Positions 37,296-47,372 of a stretch of DNA of 64,000 nucleotides are shown piece by piece. Under the pieces are notes generated by a model. It was not told the origin of the DNA. It was given only the letters and a program-made list of their open reading frames with translations, and searched no databases. The DNA comes from Calcarisporiella thermophila CBS 279.70 (lineage: Eukaryota; Calcarisporiellomycota): the NCBI RefSeq assembly GCF_041956535.1, contig NW_027192192.1:333247-397246 (forward strand), given 5' to 3'. The position numbers and the translations under genes are program-made. Each line of letters begins with the position of its first letter. Position 1 is the first letter of the stretch.

Positions 37296-37865
37296 CTTAT
37301 GTTTAGAAACCAGCGGGAAGAGACAAGGGAGCAAGTGTCTTAGTTCTAGGGAGGGCGACTAAATAAATTTCATTCCAAGTTATCTGTTCCTCAGCCCACT
37401 TAGATAGTGGTCAGGTGAGTGGACGAGGGATTTCCTAATATTTTGACAGGATGATGACTGTGCTACGTTTGCACCCGATTGTATTTCGGCTATCCATCTT
37501 TGAAAAATTTCCGCACAAATCAACTTACCTATCGATTTACCTATCAAATCCATATACCTCTTCTACGATGCTTATCAAAACAGCAATTCCTCTGCTCCTT
37601 TTGAGCTGAAATTTTTGATATCGGTGTTGCTAAAGCCAATCTCTCCAGTATTTACCACTCGGTCAGGACACTGCCATAAAGATAATTCAGAACTTGCGCA
37701 CAAGGCACGTAAACTGATATCTTGGTCGACTGATGAGTTTCAGAAATAGTTTCAGCTGTGACGCAATCGCAAATATTACCCTAAAATTGCGAGGATAATT
37801 TCGCGTTTTTCGATTTTTTTTTTTTTCATAGCATTTTATTAGCCTCACATTTATTCTCGTCGATA
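37296..37865. promoter_or_regulatory. Divergent promoter region, unknown gene / MTA1-like
   Basis: About 570 bp between two start codons, with T-runs near 37810. No specific site or gene recognised. Confidence 0.35.
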
Positions 37866-38804
37866 ATGGATGACGATGATATCTATGACGACGCGTCCTC
37901 CACTTCCACACCCACGTCTTCTACTAGAGACACCGAATTGAATGGCCTATTAAAACGCGAAACCGAGCTTCGTCTTCAAATCGATGCTCTTGCAGAAGAA
38001 ATCTCAGCGCTTGAATCTAAACTCCAGGCCTCCGATGATGCCGAGATTGCCTCCGGAGACGATTATGCAAGCGAAGATTTTGAGGAGGATATGGAGGAGT
38101 TTGAAGCGCCGGAGTGGTGCGTACCAATAAAAGCCAATGTTATGAATTTTGAGTGGGAGAAACTAGCAAACGAAGTCCAATTTGACGTGATTCTGATGGA
38201 TCCACCGTGGCAGTTGGCTACACATGCTCCGACTCGAGGAGTATGTAATAAATTTTTTTCCGTCCGCCCCTTTCTTCACTAACTCGTGTCTTTATTAGGT
38301 TGCCATCGCTTACCAGCAACTTCCTGATGTTTGTATCGAGGAAATACCTATTCCCTCTCTCTCGAAAAATGGCTTCATCTTCATCTGGGTCATAAACAAT
38401 AAGTACGCGAAGGCTTTTGAGCTTATGGAAAAATGGGGTTACACATATGTCGATGATATCACTTGGGTAAAGCAAACCGTCAATCGTCGCATGGCAAAGG
38501 GCCATGGCTATTATCTGCAACATGCAAAGGAAACTTGTCTCGTTGGAAAAAAGGGAGAAGATCCACCAGGTTGCCGTCATTCAGTTGGTAGCGATGTGAT
38601 TTTTTCCGTCCGCAGAGGCCAGAGTCAGAAACCTGAAGAGCTATATGAGATGATTGAGGAGCTGGTTCCAAATGGTAAGCTCATAGTAACATATTCAGAG
38701 ACAATTGTTATTCACCCTTTTGCTTTTTAGGCAAATATCTTGAGATCTTTGGGAGGAAAAATAATTTAAGAGATTGGTGGATAACTGTGGGTAATGAGCT
38801 TTAA
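37866..38804 (+). CDS. MTA1: MT-A70 family adenine-N6 methyltransferase, MTA1 type
   Basis: Three exons, 37866-38240, 38299-38674, 38731-38804; 274 residues. An acidic N-terminus with a coiled coil (LLKRETELRLQIDALAEEIS) leads into the catalytic domain. The SAM/adenine motif is DVILMDPPWQLATHAPTRG (catalytic DPPW). VAIAYQQLPD, NGFIFIWVINNKYAKAF, KGHGYYLQHAKETCLVG, GQSQKPEELYEMIEEL and KYLEIFGRKNNLRDWW follow. Length and the PTRGVAIAY segment fit the MTA1 clade, shown in ciliates to be part of the DNA 6mA methyltransferase complex, better than METTL3, METTL14 or METTL4. It would act in the nucleus on ApT sites with an MTA9-like partner and p1/p2 cofactors. No partner is in this window. Confidence 0.85.
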
Positions 38805-38938
38805 TAAATTATATAAAGGTTATCAATCCAGACAATTTAAATAAAACCAACAAGGAGCAGCGACATAGTATCACATCAACTCATCCAGTGAGTGATATTC
38901 TTTTCAACCATCTGCTGCACATGAAATATCTATTATCA

Positions 38939-39451
38939 TTATATTTTCTTGTAGTATGAAACTTTTCCATAATATTGTCTCCCCGTGCCCTTGATAATAG
39001 GCGAGACAAGGACAAACTTTTGCGCTTCCAACCATTTCACCATAGAAGGGAATTTTTCTGGCAAGGTGTTAACTGTTACCAGACCTTTGTATCCTCTCAC
39101 TGTGTGCTCAAATAACTTTGTAAAAACCCTTTTGCTTCTCCATTCCTCCTTCACACCAGCAAGCCAGATATGTAAAGATTTAGACTCTCCTTCAAATTGC
39201 TCTCCATCTGGGAAGTTTATAGTATATGAAAACACAAATCCAATTGGAATTTCATTCGAATTAAGTGCAACCACTACGGTTCCATTATATTCAGAGAGTC
39301 GACGTTGCCATTCAGCAATTCCGTTGCTTGATTCCAAATTATTAGAGCTTGCGTTAAAAATTTGATTGTAAAGACGGAATGGAATGCTGAGCGGAAGTGT
39401 ATACGCTTGCGCAGTGATCCTATAGATAGTGAAGGTCGAATCGGGATGCAT
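38939..39451 (-). CDS. GNAT-fold N-acetyltransferase
   Basis: A single exon, 170 residues. Central strands (GTVVVALNSNEIPIGFVFSY) lead to HIWLAGVKEEWRSKRVFTKLFEHT, which has the layout of GNAT motif A (beta strand, V, then R-x-x-R/G pyrophosphate loop, helix), though the canonical Q/RxxGxG/A is degenerate (RSKRVF). The C-terminal half (VKWLEAQKFVLVSPIIKGTG) matches the motif B region. Substrate unknown. It is divergent from eIF3f and convergent with MTA1. Confidence 0.65.
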   Translation of the reverse strand: MHPDSTFTIYRITAQAYTLPLSIPFRLYNQIFNASSNNLESSNGIAEWQRRLSEYNGTVVVALNSNEIPIGFVFSYTINFPDGEQFEGESKSLHIWLAGVKEEWRSKRVFTKLFEHTVRGYKGLVTVNTLPEKFPSMVKWLEAQKFVLVSPIIKGTGRQYYGKVSYYKKI

Positions 39452-39616
39452 CGAAACTTATTTTTGTAGAGAGTAATTTAGACAAGAGTATACCATAAAA
39501 TTATAGGCACATGTGGCGCAGCTTTAGTCAAAGATGATTTGTAAACAAAAATCTTTCATTTTCTTCGTCCGCGTCTGAATTGATCTCTCGTATATAATAA
39601 AAAAATTGGATCGAAA

Positions 39617-40581
39617 ATGTCACTAGATTCAGGTCTTTCCCTCCTGCATCTCAATCTACCCACTCTTCAATTAGGTGGCCGCTCTTCTTCTTCAGTACGC
39701 ACCACAGTAAATCCTGTTGTTTTCTTCACGATTCTCGATCACTACCTTCGTCGAAATGACAACCAAGAGCGAGTGATCGGGACACTTTTGGGCGTCCGCT
39801 CAGAAGATGGATCTGAGGTTGAGATCCGTAACTGCTTCCCAATCCCTCATAAGGAATCACCAGATCAAGTGGAAGTGGATATGGAATATCATCACACAAT
39901 GTACGAGCTCCATCATAAAGTTAATCCAAAAGAAGTTATTGTTGGATGGTATGCGACGGGTGCAGATTTAAATTCATACTCGGCCCTGATTCAGGACTTT
40001 TACAATCGGCAATGTGCACCCTTCCCTGCAGTGCATCTAACTTTGGATACCGAGCTTAAGAAAGAGCGTGTCGGTGTGAAGGCTTATGTCAGTGCGCCAG
40101 TGGGCGTTGGGTCTAAACCGGAAAACTGCCTGTTTCTACCCGTACCAACCGATGTGAAATATTTTGAAGCTGAACGTGCTGGATGTAAGCTCTAACTATA
40201 TGAAGTTTTTGCGAGAATATTTTTCTAACTATGGTATCTTTTCTGATAGTGAATATCCTTGCTATGGCGAAGAACACTCCTGATCGTACCGCATCTCTCC
40301 TTTCAGACATGGATAGCCTTGAGCAGGCTGTACTACAGCTTCAGGAAATGCTTGAGCGTGTAAGCGAGTATGTGTCTCGCGTTATTTCGAATGAAGTGCA
40401 AGGAAACGACACAGTTGGGCGCTTCCTTATGGATGCTGTTGCTTCAGTGCCGCGCGTGGATGCTGAGGCATTTGAGAAAATGTTCAACAGTCATCTACAA
40501 GATGTGCTAATGGTGATTTATTTGGCAAATATGACACGGACGCAGCTGGCTATTGCGCAGCGATTGCAACCATTGGTTTAA
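39617..40581 (+). CDS. eIF3f: Translation initiation factor eIF3 subunit F
   Basis: Two exons, 39617-40184 and 40250-40581; 299 residues. It has an MPN domain with VNPVVFFTILDHYLRR, RVIGTLLGVRSEDGSEVEIR, and VDMEYHHTMYELHHKVNPKE followed by VGWYATG. The metalloprotease JAMM residues are not intact, as expected for the structural MPN- subunit. The C-terminal helical half contains NILAMAKNTPDRTASLLSD, and the end (YLANMTRTQLAIAQRL) is the eIF3f signature. It is part of the eIF3 octamer that organises 43S pre-initiation complexes. S. cerevisiae lacks this subunit, so its presence points away from budding yeasts. Confidence 0.95.
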
Positions 40582-40688
40582 CATTTTTCTTGCTTTATGG
40601 TTTTTAATAAATCTTGTTTCATTGTTTATTCTTTCAGAGATAAAATATAAGATAAAATACTCCGCAAACATGATGCTTTTGTTAATTG

Positions 40689-41516
40689 TTAAGAGCTGTA
40701 TTTCTCTAATATTTTCGCCAAAATCATAAAGAATATAACCCAAATCCACCACTGGCCTGCAGTGGTAGTTTCTCCAAGTTCCTTAAGACCCTGTTCGACA
40801 TAACTCTTTTCGTTCTTGTGCGTTTCGCGAGATGGCGGGTGGACCAACACTGGATTACTTTCTTTATTATTTTCTGACTTGCAAAACTCTGGGAATACCT
40901 CTGATAAAATGGAGAATCTTAGTAAATTGCTAGATCATACAGGGTGTTATAAATACCTCTAAAAATTGGGTTCTTAGAGTTGAAATCTGTTGAACATTCC
41001 GCCAAAAGCCGCTTGTCTTTATCAAGCGTTTGTATGCTCCCGGTTGTTGGTTCATCTGATAGCTATAATTTTTCTCTTAATTGTTTGAAGTATTATGAAG
41101 GGGGCTGCAACGTATTACCATAAAACTTGCTAGCGCACACGCAATCGTTGCAACATCCCAAAATGGATGCCAATCTTTTTGATGAAAACTAGAAGCCGAT
41201 AAACATATTTTTCCAGGTTCAAAACGGCCATTAGGTGTGATCATGTGAATTGACGGAGGCTTATAGGGATATTCTGCAGGGAATTCCAGCTTCCCGTGAT
41301 AGTATCCACCAGCGAACGGCGATTCAGGAATTCCTTCGAGAATAAAATGCCTGGAGAGCTATTAGCGTAGTAACACAAGGTATAGCTTGGGAATTACCAT
41401 TCAAGAAGGTTATGCTCTAAAGGCCTTAGCGTGACAAATGGGAGGGGATTTCGTTGAATACGAAGGTATTCTTTAGCTAAGCGAATGTAGGCAGGTTTGC
41501 TGCCAGCGCACTTCAT
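40689..41516 (-). CDS. UBC6: ER-anchored ubiquitin-conjugating enzyme Ubc6 / UBE2J
   Basis: Four exons: 41516-41398, 41350-41119, 41062-40957, 40900-40689; 222 residues. Typical features are RLAKEYLRIQRNPLPFVTLRP, GGYYHGKLEFPAEYPYKPPS, the active-site region PNGRFEPGKICLS (catalytic Cys), HPFWDVATIACALASFMLSDE, and a C-terminal membrane anchor (WWIWVIFFMILAKIL) with almost no lumenal tail. Ubc6 acts in ER-associated degradation with Doa10-type ligases and can ubiquitinate hydroxylated residues. Intron 1 is only 47 bp. Confidence 0.94.
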
Positions 41517-42236
41517 TTCAGATTTATAAAGGATTCGTGATTTTGGTATTTCACCATTTTTATCGTCGCTTATATATCCGAAGTGGGCTTTATTTTTTAT
41601 TTGGTCTCTGTAAACAAAATGTTACAAGTCTAAACCTGTTTCCATTGCAGTTATATTGAAAAAGAAGTGAGTTATCAATATGGCTACCAATAGCTCCTGT
41701 ATATGGATCGAAAGGTAGGAGTCGGAGTTCTATTCTTTGAAGATATGTTAGAATAGCGAAAGAATCGAAAATTTCGAACTAAAAAGATTGTATCTTTAGC
41801 TTTCATCTTTTGGAGGACTAAGAACAGACGGGGTTCAATAAATTTGAAAATCGAAAAATACAAACTTACCAAATGGTTTAGTACATGTAAAGAGTTTGGG
41901 CAGCAGCCGCTAATCATCTGGCTCAACTTACGTACTGGCCATTTTTAACCGACGATAATGACAGGCACATATAAGATTGACTACGAAGACCATACATGAT
42001 TGATAATACCGGCTGCACTAATAGAGCAACGTAGCGAGTAGACTTCGTTAAATATAACAGCATTCTTGTCCATTAATAAGTTGAGTAACCAAGAATTAGC
42101 TATTAGCAGTGAAGGAGAATATAAGGTAACATAAGAAGGAATCCAGGTTCAAATAGGTACACGTAGCAATAGTAGAATGACGCATGGAGAAAGGAGAGAG
42201 TGAACGCGTTCAATGCACTTATTCCTTGTGCTCTCA
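41517..42236. other. Intergenic, no gene recognised
   Basis: Promoter side of UBC6. An 80-codon minus-strand frame at 41684-41926 is AT-driven and has no domain. Confidence 0.4.
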
Positions 42237-42452
42237 CTATATATAAGCCGTCGACATACTATTCTTGCTCTGCCCAATCAAACTCTCGGGGAGCATAGAG
42301 AATGAGGGTTGGATCCTAGTGGAGGTTTTCATTTCGATTTTCAATTCAGCGAGATTTTCATCGGCTTGGAACGCAATTGCTTTTGCCTTATTCTCTATTC
42401 TCTCTTTCTGTAATTCTACTTTTTGTTTGATGCCCCATTCTTTCTTTGTCAT
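42237..42452 (-). CDS. Possible small charged protein
   Basis: A single frame of 71 residues from an internal ATG. The composition is protein-like rather than AT-driven: a strongly charged helix (KEWGIKQKVELQKERIENKA) followed by ENLAELKIEMKT and a polar tail. No family recognised. It is divergent from the kinase gene. It could be an exon of a larger gene or fortuitous. Confidence 0.25.
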   Translation of the reverse strand: MTKKEWGIKQKVELQKERIENKAKAIAFQADENLAELKIEMKTSTRIQPSFSMLPESLIGQSKNSMSTAYI

Positions 42453-42614
42453 ATTTTCTAGCAAGCAGAGCTATAAAACTTTGACAAATAAAGGACTTTA
42501 TTTCTCTAAAGAGAAAAAGGGGTAGTAATGATTCTATTGCTCCATGAGTTTCCTCCTTTCATTACCTTTCAGTTTTAAATATCACTTTGTGAATTTCTCA
42601 TTGTTATCCTAATT

Positions 42615-44482
42615 ATGGTGCGTGCCCCTCACAAACTGTTACATACACCGCTACTAGAGAAGCCTTTAGATTCTGATTGCAGCGATAGACGCAAGAAAGT
42701 TGGCAAATCAAAGGAGCGAGAGGTTCGTGTTGCTGTTATTGAAGATGTGGGTAATCGATGGGATAATAGGGTAAAGAAGCGTATGGTAAGTTTCGAAGAT
42801 ATAGATAATTGTTGTAACGTATTAAATTTATTTATGAGGATGTACATTAGGTGTTCAACATTATGATAGAGGATAGTAGGCGCATCGTGGCACTCAGCCG
42901 CAATGCTCATGATCTTTTTTCACTTAATGATCAACTTCGATCCTCCAAGGGCGTTAAGATGCCTCCATCCCTCCCATCCTTTTCTGCAGAGCGCCGGCGC
43001 TCTTTCCTATTTACTTCACTTTTTCAATTCAAGCAGCAAAAGAGCAACACTGAGAAAGTGGAGGCATACATTACTTCATTACTAGCAGAGCCAGCACTTG
43101 CGAATTTAGAGTGCGTGAAGGAATTCCTAAAACCTCGCGAAAATGATTCGTGCTTCTACAAGGAAATATCTAAGTCAGCAGTGAAAGAAAGCAAGAAACG
43201 TACGAAAACGGTTGCCGATGTACCACTGAAGCGACCGCGGCGTATGGCTGCACCTCCAATAAGTGAAGTCACACTCGATGATTTTGAAATCATCAAGGTT
43301 TTAGGTAAAGGATGCATGGGTAAAGTGCTGTTCGTGCGAAAGAAGCATAGCAATCAAATGTATGCTCTCAAAGCCATTCAAAAGGAATGGGTTATCATGG
43401 AGCGCGAAATGGAGCACACAATGGCCGAAAGGAATATCCTTGCCTCCATTGCGTGCACCAAAAACCCTTTTCTCATGCAACTACATTACGCTTTCCAAAC
43501 AAATGATCAGCTCTTTTTGGTTATGGACTTCCACCCTGGAGGTGACTTGGCTTCGCAACTTGCGCAATGGTATAAGTTCGATCCAGAGCGTGCGAGGCTA
43601 TACGCCGCCGAAATTGTTCTTGGGCTAGAGGAGTTACATCGTTTGGGCGTTGTATATCGTGATCTTAAGCCAGAGAATATTCTGATTGCTCGTGATGGCC
43701 ACATTGTGCTTACCGATTATGGATTGTCGAAAAAATTCAATCAGGAGACGTTGCACATGAACATAGAGACAAGAACGAGCACCTTTTGCGGTACTGCAGA
43801 ATACTTGGCCCCGGAAGTGTTACGAGCTGAGCCATATTCATATGCCGTTGATTGGTGGAGCTTCGGTACACTTCTTTATGAGATGCTTGCTGGCTTCACA
43901 CCGTTTTGGGCGGAGACGCAACAGGAAATGTTCCAGCGTATATTGCAAGATGATATAGAATTTCCTGCAGAAGGCTTTAATGACTCTGTGCGTGATTTTA
44001 TCAAGAAATTGTTACATCGTGATCCAGCCCGTCGGCTTGGTAGTCAGGGAGTGGATGACATCAAAAATCATCCGTACTTTCATGGCCTAAATTGGAACTC
44101 GGTAATGGCAAAGCGATTTATACCACCCTTTGTCCCGTCGTTTGATGGTGATTTAGATCTTTCACATTTTGACGATGTATTCCTTGAGATGGAACCGCGA
44201 CTCTCAATTCCAAAACATGCAATAGATACCACCCATTTTCGTAAATTATTTGCCGGATACGAATTCAATGGGATGATGCATTCGGAGTCGCGGCCAAAGA
44301 AGCGAAGAGCAAGAGAGATGGAAGAAGAAAATGCGCATCTGGAGGAGAGGCCCATGAAAATCAGGCGGCAGCATGTGTATTCTGGATGGAACGGTCCTTT
44401 CCGGTTTGAGATTCCACCACAATACAACAGGACACAGCTTTCTCTACGCAGCACATCTGCGCTGTCGTCCATTCGTTGCTGA
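42615..44482 (+). CDS. PX-domain AGC protein kinase
   Basis: Two exons, 42615-42785 and 42851-44482; 600 residues. The N-terminal ~160 residues look like a phosphoinositide-binding PX domain. The kinase domain has GKGCMGKVLFVRKK, ALKAIQKEWV, VYRDLKPENIL, DYG in LTDYGLSKKF (instead of DFG), the activation segment FCGTAEYLAPEV, and AVDWWSFGTLLYEMLAG. The AGC C-terminal tail ends in FAGYEF, a hydrophobic motif with Glu in place of the phosphorylated Ser/Thr. DYG and the acidic hydrophobic motif are also seen in atypical PKCs. The kinase is probably active and recruited to endosomal or vacuolar membranes. It resembles SGK/AKT-like fungal AGC kinases; targets unknown. Confidence 0.88.
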
Positions 44483-44894
44483 TCAGCATCCACAATATAG
44501 ATGTCAGGAATTAGTACATGCACTGGCATTATAGCTGGTTTAGAATAATATCGAATACCTTTTTTTGTAACAGTTAATTTTGTTATAGAAAATATTTTCC
44601 TTCATTTTCGTTGATTACACTCCTTATGAACCCCTAGTCTTTGTTTTTGTTTTTATTTTTTTACTTACCTTCATTTATTATGTCCTTCCGTTCATTTTTA
44701 ATACATTGCGTGAAAATAGCCCGAATCAAATTACTAATTTCAATCGTTGAGCATATTTATACACTCTGCTGCTTGTGTGAAATGCTCGGTTTTTCATTGG
44801 TCAAATTGTTCATTCTTTGATAGATTTCACGGAAAACAAATATACGAGTTTTATACTTATTTCATTACAATAGAATTTTAGATGCTATGATACC
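44483..44894. other. Intergenic
   Basis: Contains the NIMA kinase promoter and the 3' flank of the AGC kinase. T-rich, no gene seen. Confidence 0.4.
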
Positions 44895-46556
44895 ATGACA
44901 GCTCAAATGGATGCACAGTATGAACCCCTTGAAGTCATAGGAACAGGCTCATTTGGGCTTATTCGCAAAATTCGTCGCAAGAGTGACAACAAAGTAAATT
45001 TTGTCTTTTTATAATACTTGATGCCTTTAAAATTCAAATCTCAAACTTGTCGAGCTAGATCCTTGCTCGTAAAGAGCTGTCATTCCGCCAAATGACAGAC
45101 AAAGAACGTCAACAACTCGTATCCGAGGTTAATATTTTGCGTGAGCTAAGACATCCAAATATTGTGAGGTATTATGAGCGCTTTGTGGATAAGGAACGAG
45201 GCTATATATATATCATTATGGAATACTGTGGTGGAGGAGATTTGGCGGCTGTAATAAGACGGGCAAAAAAAGAAGGGTATTTAATAGAAATTCTAAAATT
45301 TCTGAAATTGTTATTGATTTTACTTTATGATATATAGGAAATTTATCTCTGAAGATGTTATTTGGCAACTTTTTACACAAATTATTATGGCATTGCACGA
45401 GTGCCATACACCTAAGGCCGAACGCAGTATTATTTTGCATAGAGATTTGAAGCCAGATAATGTGTTCTTGGACTCGAATAATAGTGTAAAGTTGGGCGAC
45501 TTTGGACTCTCAAGAGTGCTTGGTCCGGACCGAGAATTTGCTGTTACTTATGTTGGCGTAAGTGAACAATCTTAAATATAATTCAAGATGAGCTTAACAA
45601 ACAAAATCTTCACACTTCGATAATATAGACGCCTTACTATATGTCACCTGTAATAGTTGCTACTTAGTTTTTTTTTCTTTAGCTGATAACACAAAATTTA
45701 TACTCTAAAATATTTATAGGAGCTGATTAATGAGTCCAGTTACAATACTAAATCGGACATTTGGGCATTAGGTTGTTTATTATTCGAAATGTGTGCATTA
45801 GAGTAAGTCCTTTATTGTTCTTGATTTACCTATGTCTACTAAATCTCCAAAAATAGTCCTCCGTTCAAAGCCAAAAGTCAAGCGCAGCTTGCTGCTCGTA
45901 TTAAACAGGCTTCGATTCCTCTTCTACCCCCACAGTACTCACAAGAACTAGGTCGTGTCATTAAATCAATGCTTCAGCTGAATCCTGCAAAGCGACCTGC
46001 TACATCTGACTTTTTCAAACTTGACCGTGTTCGTATTTGCGTAAGAGAAAGAGAGGTAGCAATATATCATCAGGAGTTGAAGAGAAGAGAAGAGGAAGTA
46101 AAAAAGAGAGAAGAAGATATGCGGGCGCGAGAAGAACAAGTAAGAACAAGGGAAGCTAATTTAAGAAAAAAAGAAGAAGAGGTTGCAGAAAGAGAGGCTC
46201 GAGTCTTGGAATTAGAGCAGCGAAGGGTTTTAAAAGGGCGTTCGAGATCGCTTGAGCGAGGAAGCGATAGGTCGATAAATGGAAATCATATACAATATGC
46301 TGATCCGGAAAACTCTTTGAAAATGAAGCTCAATGGAAATGCAGACCCTGTTTCTTCAGTATTACGTACTCCATTGCGTCGAAAATCGTATCTCAGCTCA
46401 TACAGCTCTAACAATCACAGCAGTTTTACAAACGGGAGGGGGACTGCGAGTATTCCTTCACGCAACGATTTGTATCCTACTGCAGAGAATCTCTACGGTG
46501 AGGAAGAAGAGCTTCCGAGTCCATTTATTATACGACATGCAATACCCAGGGTGTAG
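44895..46556 (+). CDS. NIMA-related (NEK2-type) mitotic protein kinase
   Basis: Six exons: 44895-44993, 45059-45276, 45338-45557, 45629-45649, 45720-45802, 45857-46556; 446 residues. Exon 4 is only 21 bp and encodes TPYYMSP of the activation loop. Motifs are [14 protein letters not shown] (glycine loop), LARKEL (VAIK-like lysine), [33 protein letters not shown] and YYMSPELINES. A long coiled coil follows the catalytic domain ([19 protein letters not shown]), then a Ser-rich tail. NIMA/Fin1/Kin3/Nek2 kinases control mitotic entry, spindle poles and septation. The coiled coil directly after the kinase domain suits Nek2-type dimerisation. Confidence 0.93.
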
Positions 46557-47372
46557 TTTGAAGATTAACTTAATTATATCCAGTTTTGTTTGCTATACAG
46601 ATGATTTGTTTTTTTTTCTTATTCAAATTTTCAGTTTGCATTTATCGTTTCTTGTCTTTTTATTTGTACAAAACTTACGGTCAAAATTTTTGAAAATCTT
46701 GACCGCACAAGTGAACAGTATTATAAATTCTTGCTTCAATATTATATAAGCATAGTCAATACTATTCAAATTGGTTTTATATTATTCTGTATGCTTTGTG
46801 TCACTCTCAAAGCCAATATGGCACAATCTCTGAGCAAATACCCCGTAGATATTTAGTGAGATGCATAGTTACGGTATATAAAAGGTATATGTTCCCTCCT
46901 AGAAACGCTAAAATATGACAGTAGGCGCTGACCCGACTCTAAGATGTTAGGTCGAGCTTAGTATTCCAGTGTTCTACACATATGAAAAAAAAAGAACAAT
47001 TAAGCTGTCCATTTTCCCCAATAAAAACTGTTTTAATTTAATTGTTTGTCAATAAAAATGGCCAATTCCCAATTCAAACTAAAGCAGTCCTTTCAATCGG
47101 GAATTAATAGCTGCCGCAGCTATCTCCTTAATAACATTAACTTGAGCCTCATCCCGTCTCCATCCTAGAGTGAGTAGCGTAGAAGTACGAACTCTTATTG
47201 ACATTCTTTCGTATTATTTGAAATTGGAGCTAATTAAAAAGGAAAAATAAGACCCATCTTACCAGTAAGGTAATGTTTGATATTTTATCTACTCTTCATC
47301 ATGGTCATCCTCTATTATAATACTGACCCAATGAATTACTCTCCAGAGTAATTCGCAGCAAAAGTTACTGCA
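46557..47372. other. Intergenic with a possible 41-residue ORF
   Basis: Mostly AT-rich. On the minus strand, 47204-47079 is an ORF of 41 residues with balanced composition (ending EIAAAAINSRLKGLL) that could be a microprotein or a terminal exon. No family recognised, so it is not listed as a gene. Confidence 0.3.
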
